This document shows, one piece after another, positions 9,180 to 18,255 of a stretch of 64,000 bases of DNA. The notes below the pieces were generated by a model that was given only the letters and a program-made list of their open reading frames with translations, did not search any database and had not been told where the DNA came from. The DNA is from Rhizobium sp. G21 (GTDB taxonomy: Bacteria > Pseudomonadota > Alphaproteobacteria > Rhizobiales > Rhizobiaceae): NCBI RefSeq assembly GCF_014158035.1, contig NZ_JACFXW010000002.1:601001-665000 (forward strand), given 5' to 3'. Position 1 is the first letter of the stretch; each line of letters starts with the position of its first letter. Both the position numbers and the translations under genes were made by a program.

Positions 9180-10124
9180 TCAGCGGCGCTTGTGGCCCAT
9201 CGCCGGCGCCACCATCCCCGGAATATAGGAATCGGAGATGAACGCGCGGGCATGCGCGCTGAAGGCGGAAAGCAGGCGCGATTTTCGCAGCTGCTTGAGC
9301 GTCGCGACGCCGATGGTCATCGGCCTGTGATCGCCCGCGAGCCGCACGCGCGTGACGCGGCGGCCGTCCAGCGCCTGCTCGGAGCGCGACGTGACATTGG
9401 CGAGCGTATAACCGTAGCCGTTGGCGACCATGGTGCGGATGACATCCGGTTGCGAGAAGCGGAAGCCTATGGTGGGCTGGAGACCCTCCTTGAGGAAGAG
9501 CGCCATGAAATACTCCGCAGAAATCGGCATATCCAGGAGGATCAGCGGCAGCTCGACCAGTTCCTGCAACGTCACGGCGGATTGGCGGGCCAGGGGATGC
9601 GTCTCGCCGACGACCGCATGCACGGGCAGGTCGACGAGCGGTAGGAAGTCTATGCCCTGCGGAATCTGCAGGTCATAGGTGATGGCGACGTCGATCGTCG
9701 CCTTATGCAGCCCTGACAGCAGCGTTTCCTGGTGATCGGCGAAGGGGCGGATCGACGCCTTCGGGAAAGCGGACATGAAGGACAGCGCCAATTCCGGCAG
9801 GATCATCGGCGCGAGCGTGGTCAGGCAGCCGATATTGAGCTGCCCCCTCACCTCTTCCGAGGTCGCCGTGGCGGCCGAATACATCGCTTCGGCCTGTTCG
9901 ATCAGCCGCTTCGCCTCCATCAGCATCACGCGTCCGGCCGGCGTCAGCGACAGGCCCTGGGCGTGATGACGGACGAAGAGCTGCACTTCCAGCTCCTGCT
10001 CCAATTGCGAAATCGCCGTGGAGATCGAGGGCGAGGAGATGTTGATGCGCTCGGACGCCTGTGAAATGCTGCCGGTTTCGCCGGCGGCGATGAAATATTC
10101 GAGCTGTCTCAGCGTGAAGCGCAT
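9180..10124 (-). CDS. LysR-family transcriptional regulator
   Basis: The product is 314 aa, the usual LTTR length. The N-terminal winged HTH covers residues 1-60 (MRFTLRQLEYFIAAGETGSISQASERINISSPSISTAISQLE). The rest is the LysR substrate-binding fold. The opening resembles the CynR/Cbl and nitrogen-assimilation-type LTTRs whose targets are often adjacent. It lies upstream of, and on the same strand as, the NitT/TauT transporter and GMC oxidoreductase genes; the palindrome 9052-9072 between them fits control of that operon. Confidence 0.88.
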   Translation of the reverse strand: MRFTLRQLEYFIAAGETGSISQASERINISSPSISTAISQLEQELEVQLFVRHHAQGLSLTPAGRVMLMEAKRLIEQAEAMYSAATATSEEVRGQLNIGCLTTLAPMILPELALSFMSAFPKASIRPFADHQETLLSGLHKATIDVAITYDLQIPQGIDFLPLVDLPVHAVVGETHPLARQSAVTLQELVELPLILLDMPISAEYFMALFLKEGLQPTIGFRFSQPDVIRTMVANGYGYTLANVTSRSEQALDGRRVTRVRLAGDHRPMTIGVATLKQLRKSRLLSAFSAHARAFISDSYIPGMVAPAMGHKRR

Positions 10125-10200
10125 GCGGCGGATGTCCGGTGTTCGTCGGTTTCGCCGGTCCGGCGTCTCCGTTCAATCGAGCTTATCGTTCGCGAGTTTC

Positions 10201-10920
10201 TCAGCCCAGCCCGTTCTTGAGGGCGTAGAGCGCGCGCGAGCGCTCCAGATGCTTGATCATGGCGTTTTCCGCAGCATCGGGGTCATGGGCCTCGATGGCG
10301 GCGATGATATCCTCGTGCTCGGCCAGCGTGAAATTCTCCTTGCCGGTCCAGATCAGCATTTCCGTGTGATAGGCTTTGAGCCAGCCGAGCATGGCCTCGC
10401 TCACCGCCTCGAAAATCGGATTGCCGGAGATGCGGGCGATCGCCGTATGGAATTCCATATCGGCGCCGATAAAGCCTTCGGAATCGCCGAGCTGCGCTTT
10501 CTGCTTTTCGAGCTTGGACTTGAGTTCGCGGATCTGCTCGTCCGTGGCCTTTTCGGCGGCTTCCCGCACCATGCCGCGCTCGAAAAAGATGCGGGCTGAC
10601 TTCAGATGTTCGAGCGAATCCGAAGAACCCGCCAGCATGACCTTGGCGGGCAGATCCACCTGGCGCAGCAGTGATTGGGCAGTGACCTTCAGCACCCGCG
10701 CCCGTTCTCCATGCGAGATTTCCACCAGTCCCTTGCCGGCCAAGGCCTGCATGGCTTCGCGGATCGCCGGCCGGCCGACGTCGAACCGCTCCATCAGCGT
10801 TCTCTCGGACGGCATTTCGTCGCCGGCCTTGAGTTCGCCGGTTTCGATGAGCGCCTTTAAACGCAAAAACACCTCGTCGGAAAGTTTCCGCCGCACGATC
10901 GGTTCGGAGAGGATAGTCAT
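10201..10920 (-). CDS. FadR-type GntR transcriptional regulator of the apiose locus
   Basis: This is a 239-aa regulator of the FadR (FCD) subfamily. The winged HTH is at about residues 8-75 (LSDEVFLRLKALIETGELKAGDEMPSERTLMERFDVGRPAIREAM), followed by an all-helical FCD effector domain with the expected metal/ligand residues (GADMEFHTAIARISGNP). ATG 10920 is chosen because AGAAGG lies about 6-10 bases upstream; the longer frame to 10971 has none. It is divergent from the RuBisCO-like gene, and the shared gap carries a 17-bp motif repeated upstream of the apionate oxidoisomerase operon. The likely role is a repressor released by a sugar acid of the apiose pathway. Confidence 0.85.
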   Translation of the reverse strand: MTILSEPIVRRKLSDEVFLRLKALIETGELKAGDEMPSERTLMERFDVGRPAIREAMQALAGKGLVEISHGERARVLKVTAQSLLRQVDLPAKVMLAGSSDSLEHLKSARIFFERGMVREAAEKATDEQIRELKSKLEKQKAQLGDSEGFIGADMEFHTAIARISGNPIFEAVSEAMLGWLKAYHTEMLIWTGKENFTLAEHEDIIAAIEAHDPDAAENAMIKHLERSRALYALKNGLG

Positions 10921-11005
10921 CGCGTCACCTTCTGTTTCGCCGCTGATCTTATGCACGATTGCGCGAAGCAAGAAAACCGTCGGCAGGCCCTTGCATGACA
11001 GTGAT

Positions 11006-11022
11006 ACTCATTATACCAGTTG
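11006..11022 (-). promoter_or_regulatory. Candidate GntR operator, copy 1
   Basis: Read on the minus strand this is CAACTGGTATAATGAGT. It continues with ATCA, making an imperfect inverted repeat TGGTAT-n5-GTATCA. It differs from the element at 22581-22597 by a single base. It lies between the divergent gntR and RuBisCO-like genes, 38 bp before the latter's ATG, where it would overlap promoter elements. Confidence 0.6.
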
Positions 11023-11060
11023 CCATCTAGCTGCAACGCGAATGCTCGGGGAGGAGCGGC

Positions 11061-12317
11061 GTGATCCGGGTCACCTATCGTATCGAAACGTCGGGCTCCA
11101 TCGAAAAAATGGCCGCCAAGATCGCCAGCGACCAGTCCACCGGCACATTCGTGGCGCTGCCCGGAGAAACGGAAGAACTCAAGGCCCGCGTTGCGGCCCG
11201 CGTCGTCGAGATCCGCCCCCTGCCCCCGACCGACAAGCCTTCATTTCCGGACGAAGGCGGCGGCGCGAAACTGTTTCACCGCGCCGATGTCGATATCGAT
11301 TTTCCCCTGGATGCGGTGGGGACTGATCTCTCCGCGTTGATGACGATCTGCATCGGCGGGGTCTTTTCGATCAAGGGCATGACCGGCATCCGTATCGTCG
11401 ATCTCAAACTGCCCGACGCGTTCCGCGCCGCTCATCCCGGACCGCAATTCGGCGTGCAAGGCAGTCGCAAACTGACCGGCGTCGCGGATCGGCCCATCAT
11501 CGGCACCATCGTCAAGCCGGCGCTCGGCCTGCGACCGCATGAGACGGCGGAGATGGTCGGCGAACTGATCGAGGCCGGCGTCGATTTCATCAAGGACGAC
11601 GAGAAGCTGATGAGCCCGGCCTATTCGTCGCTCGAGGACCGGGTTGCGGCGATCATGCCGCGCATTCTCGACCACGAGCAGAAGACCGGCAAGAAGGTGA
11701 TGTACGCCTTCGGCATTTCGCATGCCGATCCCGATGAGATGATGCGCAATCATGATCTTGTGCTCAAGGCTGGCGGCAATTGCGCCGTCGTCAACATCAA
11801 CTCGATCGGGTTCAGTGGCATGAGCTTCCTGCGCAAGCGTTCGGGCCTCGTGCTGCATGCTCATCGCAATGGCTGGGATGTTCTCACCCGGCATGCCGGC
11901 ATCGGCTTCGAATTCTCCGTCTGGCAACAGTTCTGGCGGCTGCTCGGCGTCGACCAGTTCCAGATCAACGGCATCCGGGTCAAATACTGGGAGCCCGACG
12001 AGAGTTTCGTGCGCTCCTATCAAGCGGTGTCGACGCCGATCTTCGACGCCTCCGATTGCCCCCTGCCCGTGATCGGCTCGGGCCAATGGGGCGGCCAGGC
12101 GCCCGATACGATCAAGGCCACCGGCGGCTCGACCGATCTCCTCTATCTCTGCGGCGGCGGCATCGTCAGCCATCCGGATGGGCCCGGCGCGGGCGTCAAG
12201 GCCGTCCGGCAGGCCTGGGAGGCGGCGGCGGCGGATATCCCGCTCGACGACTATGCGCGCGATCATACCGAACTCGCCCGCTCGATCGAGAAATTCGCCG
12301 ACGGCAAGGCCGCCTGA
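11061..12317 (+). CDS. RuBisCO-like protein, 3-oxo-isoapionate-4-phosphate processing enzyme (OiaT/OiaX type)
   Basis: This is a RuBisCO large-chain superfamily member of 418 aa. The carbamylation and metal site is intact (FIKDDE: Lys178, Asp180, Glu181), as is Lys152 of IVKPALGL. The second Lys of the RuBisCO TIKPKLG motif is Ala, and the loop-6 Lys region (QFQINGIRVKYWE) differs, so it cannot be a CO2-fixing RuBisCO. Known relatives in apionate pathways either split 3-oxo-isoapionate-4-phosphate into 3-phosphoglycerate and glycolate (transcarboxylase/hydrolase) or decarboxylate it. The kinase making that substrate follows after 21 bp. No tetrose-phosphate isomerase genes are nearby, which favours the hydrolase type. 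The start at 11061 (alternative start codon) has a GGGAGGAG element about 8 bases upstream. Confidence 0.82.
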   Translation: MIRVTYRIETSGSIEKMAAKIASDQSTGTFVALPGETEELKARVAARVVEIRPLPPTDKPSFPDEGGGAKLFHRADVDIDFPLDAVGTDLSALMTICIGGVFSIKGMTGIRIVDLKLPDAFRAAHPGPQFGVQGSRKLTGVADRPIIGTIVKPALGLRPHETAEMVGELIEAGVDFIKDDEKLMSPAYSSLEDRVAAIMPRILDHEQKTGKKVMYAFGISHADPDEMMRNHDLVLKAGGNCAVVNINSIGFSGMSFLRKRSGLVLHAHRNGWDVLTRHAGIGFEFSVWQQFWRLLGVDQFQINGIRVKYWEPDESFVRSYQAVSTPIFDASDCPLPVIGSGQWGGQAPDTIKATGGSTDLLYLCGGGIVSHPDGPGAGVKAVRQAWEAAAADIPLDDYARDHTELARSIEKFADGKAA

Positions 12318-12338
12318 GACCCCTTCCCGGAGTAGGAT

Positions 12339-13663
12339 ATGACCCGCCCCTGATCAGCTATTACGGCGACGATTTTACCGGCTCGACCGATGTGATGGAG
12401 GCGCTCGCGTCCAACGGCGTCGATACGGTGTTGTTTTTGAAGAAGCCCGGCGGCGAGTTGGTGGAGCGGTTTCGGCAGGCGCGCGCCATGGGTCTTGCCG
12501 GTACGAGCCGCAGCGAAAGCCCGGACTGGATGGATGTCCATCTGAGCGATGCCTTGAGGTGGCTTGGCGGGCTCGACGCCGAACTCTGTCATTACAAGGT
12601 CTGCTCGACCTTCGATTCCAGCCCGGGGTTCGGCAATATCGGCAAGGCGATCGAGATCGGCGCAAACATATTCGGAAATCGGACCACGAGCCTCATCGTC
12701 GGCGCGCCGCAGATCCGCCGCTATACTGCTTTCGGCCAGTTGTTCGCCGCCTATCAGGGTCGTAACTACCGGATCGACCGCCATCCGGTGATGAGCCGGC
12801 ATCCGGTGACGCCGATGGACGAGGCGGATATTCTGCTGCATCTGGCGCGACAGACGAAGCTGTCGTCGGCGCTTTTGGATTGTGCGGGGCTCACCGGCCC
12901 CGATGTCGGCGGCGCGCTCGGTGCGGCGTTGGCGGACGATCCGGCCATCCTGTTGATCGACGTCCTGGATTCCGGCACGCAGGCCGCCGCGGGGCAGATC
13001 CTGTGGAATGCGCTGCGTGATCGCGGCCGTTTCGTCTGCGGCTCCTCGGGCGTCGAATATGCGCTGATCGAAGCCTGGCGGCAGGAGGGGCTGATCGGTG
13101 CGAAGCCGGGTTTTGAGCCGGTCGGGCCCGTCGAGCAGATCGCCGTGGTCTCCGGGTCCGTGTCGCCGACGACGGAGCGGCAGATCCGTCACGCGCTGGC
13201 GCATGGGTTTGAAGCGGTAGCGCTTGATCCGCTGCATTTGACCGGCGACAATGCGGAAAACGAGGTTGAACGCGGCGTGGTCGCTGGTTTGGAGATCCTG
13301 TCGCGCGGCGCGAGCCCGGTCATCTTCACGGCGCTCGGACCCTCCGCCGATCGCGGCAGCGAGATCGATATGCGCGAGGGCGCGCGTCACCGGATTGGTC
13401 GGGGGCTGGGAAAGATCCAGAAACGTCTGCTGGGTGAAGCGAAACTTCGCCGCGCGGTGGTGGCCGGCGGCGATACATCCAGCCATGCGCTCGGCGAAAT
13501 GGGGATCGAGGCGCTGACGCTGACCATGCCGTTGCCGCAGACGCCGGGCTCGCCGCTCTGCACGGCGCATGGCGGCGCTCTCGATGGTCTGCAGATCGCG
13601 CTCAAGGGTGGGCAGGTCGGCGGCGACGATTACTTTTCGATGATCCGCGCCGGCCGTCCCTGA
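12339..13663 (+). CDS. oiaK: 3-oxo-isoapionate kinase, DUF1537 family (frameshifted near start)
   Basis: This is a four-carbon-acid-sugar kinase family protein (two DUF1537 domains), 441 aa after correction. The N-terminal motif ISYYGDDFTGSTDVMEAL is the family hallmark; the C-terminal domain carries the nucleotide-binding VAGGDTSSHAL motif. The ATG at 12339 follows AGTAGGA, but the CCCC run 12347-12350 puts a stop at codon 5. One extra C joins M-T-R-P to the conserved sequence. Following the RuBisCO-like gene, it should phosphorylate 3-oxo-isoapionate. The same family contains erythronate/threonate kinases, so context rather than sequence decides the substrate. Confidence 0.8.
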
Positions 13664-13673
13664 CGCTTCGAGA

Positions 13674-13693
13674 GAGGGCGGCTGTCCGCCCTC
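13674..13693. terminator. Stem-loop between convergent operons
   Basis: GAGGGCGG, CTGT and CCGCCCTC form a perfect 8-bp stem just after the kinase stop. No T-tract follows, but the position between convergent operons suits a bidirectional transcription end. Confidence 0.5.
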
Positions 13694-13710
13694 CCCTCGT
13701 GAGAGATGGA

Positions 13711-14105
13711 TCAGGCCCTGGCGCGCTGGGCGTCGACGCTGAGCGGACCCCGCCGGCAAAGACGAGATACAGGAACAGGAAGCAGTAGAGGATCGCCGCG
13801 TCGCCGCCATTGTTCATCGGGAAGAAATTCTGCGGTGCATGCGCGATGAAATAGGCGAAGGCGCACATGCCCGAGGCGAGGAAGGCAGCCGGACGGGTGA
13901 GGAAGCCGACGGTCAGGAGAATGCCGCAGACCAGTTCGATGACGCCCGCCCACCAGCTCAGGCTGAAAGCGGCCGGATTCATGTCGGACAGGGGGAAGCC
14001 GAGCAGCTTGGCGGTGCCATGCTCGAGAAAGAGAAGGCCCGACATGATGCGGGTGATGCTGAGCATATAGGGCGAATAGGAGGTCAGTCTGTTGGTCAGC
14101 GTCAT
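13711..14105 (-). CDS. DoxX family membrane protein (frameshifted)
   Basis: This is a small integral membrane protein of about 131 aa with four hydrophobic segments (around MLSITRIMSGLLFLEHG, AGVIELVCGILLTVGFL, AAFLASGMCAFAYFIAHAP and AAILYCFLFLYLVFAG). The polar motif LEHGTAKL and the central F-LTRPAA are typical of DoxX. The CCCC run 13748-13751 lacks one base; correction gives the C-terminus GPLSVDAQRARA and a stop at 13711. It is the last gene of the apionolactonase operon. Its role there is unknown; DoxX proteins have been linked to redox or thiol stress. Confidence 0.8.
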
Positions 14106-14209
14106 GTGTTTACTGCCTTGCTTGGCTGGGAGGACTATGCTTCAGCGCCATCGCACGGCCCGCAAAACTTGTCACGTCAACTCCAGATAACTTCCTCGTG
14201 AACATGTTT

Positions 14210-16111
14210 TCAATGAGAGATCAACGCCTTGAGACAGGCGTATGGCGGCAGGGCGACGGTTTCTGAAGCCAACCCGGGCCGGAAGCCCTCGCCGAGACTT
14301 TCCGTTGTCAGGAGAGAAACTCTGCTGGCGGGGCCGGGAAGCCTGACCGTCCGTTCATACGGGGTCATGTTCGCCGCCAGCACAAAAACGCCCTCCTCGC
14401 CTTCCACGGCGAGCCCGAGAATGTCCGAAGGCGCGTCCGAGGTGAGCGCCCAGGCCGGTTGGCCGGAAAGGCGGCCGAGTTCGCCGATGACGTGTCCGAG
14501 TGGACGGATGGCGCCGGCGGCGCAAGGCTCCCCCTCGCCGGGGATCAAGCCAAATGGCCCTGCAAGTGTGGACAATGTGAGAAGCTCGAGTCCTGCCGGC
14601 AGCGTGGCCGCCGCGTAGGCGAGCGCGAAAGCAGCGCCGAACAGGCCGTTATGGCGCGGATCGACATTGGCCATGGGGATGCGCGAAAGCGTCGGATTGT
14701 CCTTGGTCGCAGAACCATAGGGGTTCTGGCGCATGGCGATGGTCGAAGGGCCGATGCGATAGGACTTGTCGGCGTAGATCGCGCGTGCGGAGGCGACGAC
14801 ATCGGAAAGCGCCTCGAATGTCTGCATCACCGAGAGATCGTCGGCCGCATGCACGATGGGATTGGTGCAATGGCTCACATAATCGACGAGGTCGCCGGGA
14901 ATGCGCTTCCGGTTGAGTTCCGTGAAATAAGAGAGCATGCCGCCACCCAGACGGACGCCTGGGAAGGCCGCCCGCGCCGCCTGATAGAGGTTTTCAAGAG
15001 GTGGACATTCCGGCCATGCCGAACCCGGCGGCGTCGATTGTCGATCCACCGAGGGGCAGACGAACAGCGTGTCCAGCGGCAGGTCGGCTCGCTCAACGAG
15101 GGCGGCGAGTTCGGCCATTTCCTCATCGAGCGGCCGCCGGCATGGGACGGCGCATTCGAGCGTCATCTTGAGACCGGTCTGCCGCGCCACGCTGGCGTAA
15201 TGCCGGAGCGCGTCGATCCCGTGTCCGGCGAGAGGGTCGTAATGGGCGATGAGATGGCGCGCGCCGATCTCCGCCAGCAGCGGAAGATGAGACGCTTCTT
15301 CCTCCATGCAATCGGGGCGGAGGCCGACGCCGATATCAGGCAGGCGGTAGGACGTCGAAGACAGGGTGAGATCCACAGGCTCATCCGAGCGCGAAAAAGC
15401 CGGCGCGGCGGTCTCCGCTGAGACGATCATTTCGACGCTCTGGCTGTGGGGCGCGCCGCTTTCGAGCCGGTAGGGCCAGGGCAGCGCCAAGGGCCGCACA
15501 TAGGTCTTGTAGGAGCCGTCGGTCCAGTTGCGCTGGTCTTCCATTTCGAAGATGTCGCCGGAGAACCGCGTCTCGGCCTTGATGCCCGGAGCCGCCGAAT
15601 GGGTGATGGCCGAGATGTTCTTGAAAGGCTGCCAGGGGTCGATGGCCTGAGGCCAGACAGCTTCTTCGATCGAGCCATCCGCATGCCGCACCGTCACCGG
15701 CTGACCGGACAGGCCGACAATGGGGTGCAGCACGGTGAAGCCGGCGCGGGCGGTCTCGAAATCGCCTTCCGCCATGAAATCCGCCGCGAAGCGAATGCGC
15801 TCCGCCTCTCCTTCTATGACGATGTCGGCGAAGAGCCTTGCGCCATCGGGAGCGGAATAGCTTGCGCGATAGGTGATGCGGAAATGGGCCTCGTTCTCAT
15901 GGATCGCAAGGTCGGAAATCTTCGCCGCGCAGGTTCCCCAATCCTTGTCGCGCACCAGGAAAGCGATGGCGCGCACCACTTCGTGGCCGCGATAGCGGAT
16001 GGTGCGGAGATTGCCGTCCTGCAGGTCGACACTCAGAGGCCCGGCCGTGAGCCGGCGCGCCGGCGCCGGAGGCTCACGGGTTCCATAAAGGCGGAAATCG
16101 AGACTGCTCAT
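14210..16111 (-). CDS. apnL: D-apionolactonase
   Basis: This is a large protein of 633 aa without a signal peptide. An N-terminal beta-rich region (1-250) precedes a TIM-barrel-like middle (about 260-530; LPLLAEIGARHLIAHYDPLAGHG, LDTLFVCPSVDRQ, LGGGMLSYFTELNR) and a small C-terminal beta domain. Size and composition match the D-apionate lactonase family found in apiose operons. It would hydrolyse the lactone made by apiose dehydrogenase, whose gene lies 28 bp upstream. ATG 16111 is preferred over the frame extending to 16159, because that extension overlaps the dehydrogenase end. The assignment rests on operon content plus recognisable family architecture. Confidence 0.72.
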   Translation of the reverse strand: MSSLDFRLYGTREPPAPARRLTAGPLSVDLQDGNLRTIRYRGHEVVRAIAFLVRDKDWGTCAAKISDLAIHENEAHFRITYRASYSAPDGARLFADIVIEGEAERIRFAADFMAEGDFETARAGFTVLHPIVGLSGQPVTVRHADGSIEEAVWPQAIDPWQPFKNISAITHSAAPGIKAETRFSGDIFEMEDQRNWTDGSYKTYVRPLALPWPYRLESGAPHSQSVEMIVSAETAAPAFSRSDEPVDLTLSSTSYRLPDIGVGLRPDCMEEEASHLPLLAEIGARHLIAHYDPLAGHGIDALRHYASVARQTGLKMTLECAVPCRRPLDEEMAELAALVERADLPLDTLFVCPSVDRQSTPPGSAWPECPPLENLYQAARAAFPGVRLGGGMLSYFTELNRKRIPGDLVDYVSHCTNPIVHAADDLSVMQTFEALSDVVASARAIYADKSYRIGPSTIAMRQNPYGSATKDNPTLSRIPMANVDPRHNGLFGAAFALAYAAATLPAGLELLTLSTLAGPFGLIPGEGEPCAAGAIRPLGHVIGELGRLSGQPAWALTSDAPSDILGLAVEGEEGVFVLAANMTPYERTVRLPGPASRVSLLTTESLGEGFRPGLASETVALPPYACLKALISH

Positions 16112-16139
16112 GGTTTTCTCATCGTGGATTGCAGCGAGC

Positions 16140-17177
16140 TCAACCAAGTAGATCCGCAAGATCGATGGTCATTCCTGTTTCGGCGCTGAGATAGGCGGCC
16201 TCGACCAGGGCGAAGGTTTTCAAATTGTCCTCGCCGGAGGTGTCGGGCGCCTGCGCCGCCGCCAGCCGCTCGATCCAGTGCTTCTGGATCAGCGCTACGC
16301 TTTCCTGGATATTGTGCCAGGGGCGCGAGGCCCAGGGCAGCAGGTTGGGCGCGACGGTGGAGACTGTTGTTCCCGATCGGCCATGCACCGCGAGGCGATA
16401 ATCCTTGCCCAGCCGGAGCGTGCCTTCTGTTCCATCGATCTCGACGAAGGTTTCCGGGAACGGTTCTTCCGGCAGCTTCGAGGCGTAGGACACGTCGACG
16501 ATGGAGGTGACGCCGTTGTCGTGGTCTAGCAGCATGGTGGCGACATCCTCGCCGGCGATCGCAGGATTGATCCGTCGCGTCCGCGCGGTCATGCGGGTGG
16601 CGTCGCCGAACAGATAACGGGCGATATCGAGCGAATGTATGCCGAGATCTTCGATGATGAAGCGCTTGCCCTTGGCCAGATAAGGCTGGCCGGAAAACAC
16701 GTCGAAGCCGGAGCGGAAGGAGACGCGGCCCCAGAAGGCCTCGCCGATTTCGCCGGAGTCCAGCACAGCTTTGACCGCCAGGATCGGCGTCTGCCAGCGG
16801 AAATTCTCGTGGATCATCAGGGGAACGCCGGCGTCTTGGGCGGCGCGGACCATGGCCTTGGCGTCATCAAGCGTCGGGGCGAACGGCTTCTGGCAGATCA
16901 TCGGGATCTTGTGCCGTGCTGCGAGTTCGACCAAGGCCCGATGGCTGGAGACGGTGGTGGCGATGTCGACGAAGTCGAAACCGCCTTCGGCGAACATCGT
17001 CTCCGCATCCTGATAGCGTCTGGCGACGCCGAACTGGTCGCCGACGATCTTCAGCCGTTGGGGGTCTCTGTCGCAGATGGCGACGATCTCGACATTGCCG
17101 GCGTCGCCCCAGCCATGCATCTGGTTGACGGCGAAGAAGCCGCAGCCAATCAACGCGCCCTTGAATGTCGACATCAT
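16140..17177 (-). CDS. apsD: Gfo/Idh/MocA oxidoreductase, probable D-apiose dehydrogenase
   Basis: This is a 345-aa NAD(P)-dependent sugar dehydrogenase. An N-terminal Rossmann motif FKGALIGCGFFAVNQ is followed by the conserved catalytic motif CQKPFAPT (EKP-like, Lys at about residue 96) and the C-terminal alpha/beta domain, with GIHSLDIARYLFG holding the catalytic Asp/His pair. In apiose operons this family oxidises D-apiose to D-apionolactone. It lies 13 bp downstream of the sugar permease and upstream of the lactonase gene. The substrate is inferred from context, since the family is broad. Confidence 0.75.
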   Translation of the reverse strand: MMSTFKGALIGCGFFAVNQMHGWGDAGNVEIVAICDRDPQRLKIVGDQFGVARRYQDAETMFAEGGFDFVDIATTVSSHRALVELAARHKIPMICQKPFAPTLDDAKAMVRAAQDAGVPLMIHENFRWQTPILAVKAVLDSGEIGEAFWGRVSFRSGFDVFSGQPYLAKGKRFIIEDLGIHSLDIARYLFGDATRMTARTRRINPAIAGEDVATMLLDHDNGVTSIVDVSYASKLPEEPFPETFVEIDGTEGTLRLGKDYRLAVHGRSGTTVSTVAPNLLPWASRPWHNIQESVALIQKHWIERLAAAQAPDTSGEDNLKTFALVEAAYLSAETGMTIDLADLLG

Positions 17178-17190
17178 CGCCCTCCCCTGT

Positions 17191-18255
17191 TCAGCCGGCC
17201 TTGGCCATCTGCATCAGCGTCACGCGCTGCTGCAATTTGCGTTGCGCCTGATCGACCACGACCGCGACGATGATCACCAGACCCTTGATGACCATCTGCC
17301 AGAAGGAGGAGACGCCCATCATCACCAGCCCGTCCGAGAGAATACCGATCACGAAGGCGCCGATGATCGTGCCGCCAATCGTGCCGCGTCCGCCCGACAT
17401 CGAGGTTCCGCCGAGCACGGCTGCGGCGATGGCGTTGAGCTCGAAGGAATTGCCGGTGGCGGGATGCGCGGCCATCAGTTCCGACGAGATCACCAGGCCG
17501 ACGATCGCGGCGCAGAAGCCTGAGAACATATAGACGAACATCTTCACCCGGTCGACGCGGATGCCGGACATGCGGGCCGCCCGCTCATTGCCGCCGACGG
17601 CGAAAATGTGGCGGCCGAGCGGCACGTAACGGGCGAAATAGGCGGCCGCCAGCGCCACCGCGATCAGCAGCCAGACCGATGTCGGCAATCCCAGAATATA
17701 GCCGGCGCCGAGAAAGCCGAAGCCTTCATTGCCGAGTTCCGGCTTGCCGACCAGATTGGGCAGCGTCTGGCCGTCGGAATAGAGAAGCGCCGCGCCGCGC
17801 GCCATATAGAGCGTGCCGAGCGTGGCGATGAAGGGCGCGACATTGAGTTTGGTGATCAACAGCCCGTTGATGACGCCGATGAACACGCCGACCACCAGCA
17901 CGATCAGCGCCACTTCGAAAATGTTGAAATAGACGGTGTAGCCGATCGGCAGCTGGACGCCGTTGAGGATCAGCCCACCCGCGACCATGCCGCAAAGACC
18001 GACGATCGAGCCGACCGACAGATCGATGCCGCCGGTGACGATGACGAAGGTCATGCCCATGGCGAGAAAGGCGTTGAGAGCCACATGCTTGGACATCAGA
18101 ATCATATTCGCCGTCGACAGGAAATTCGGGGCGAAGATCGAGAAGAAGGCGATCACGGCAAACAGCGCGATGAAGGTGCGCAGTTTCATGAGCGTCAGGA
18201 GCAGCGATCCGGAGACTGGGCTCGCGCCCGTTGCGGCATTGGCGGCGGCGGTCAT
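17191..18255 (-). CDS. Sugar ABC transporter permease, RbsC type (probable D-apiose)
   Basis: This is a 354-aa inner-membrane permease with 8-10 hydrophobic helices and the BPD_transp_2 hallmarks GGIDLSVGSIVGLCGMVAG and GGTSMSGGRGTIGGTIIGA. Its ATG shares its A with the ATPase stop codon (TGATG), showing translational coupling. Together with the ATPase, binding protein and lipoprotein it forms a CUT2-class pentose-type importer, here within the apiose operon. Confidence 0.9.
   Translation of the reverse strand: MTAAANAATGASPVSGSLLLTLMKLRTFIALFAVIAFFSIFAPNFLSTANMILMSKHVALNAFLAMGMTFVIVTGGIDLSVGSIVGLCGMVAGGLILNGVQLPIGYTVYFNIFEVALIVLVVGVFIGVINGLLITKLNVAPFIATLGTLYMARGAALLYSDGQTLPNLVGKPELGNEGFGFLGAGYILGLPTSVWLLIAVALAAAYFARYVPLGRHIFAVGGNERAARMSGIRVDRVKMFVYMFSGFCAAIVGLVISSELMAAHPATGNSFELNAIAAAVLGGTSMSGGRGTIGGTIIGAFVIGILSDGLVMMGVSSFWQMVIKGLVIIVAVVVDQAQRKLQQRVTLMQMAKAG

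Noticed and set aside
11780..12338. An N-terminal extension of the kinase gene running through the RuBisCO-like gene
   Set aside because: The extension is an out-of-frame reading of the upstream gene; the true kinase start with ribosome-binding site is at 12339, masked by a one-base run error.
12263..13810. A 515-codon open frame antisense to the RuBisCO-like/kinase genes
   Set aside because: It lies opposite well-supported genes, has no family motif, and its length follows from high-GC codon bias. The same applies to long antisense frames at 48018-49274, 54080-55312 and 14459-15421.
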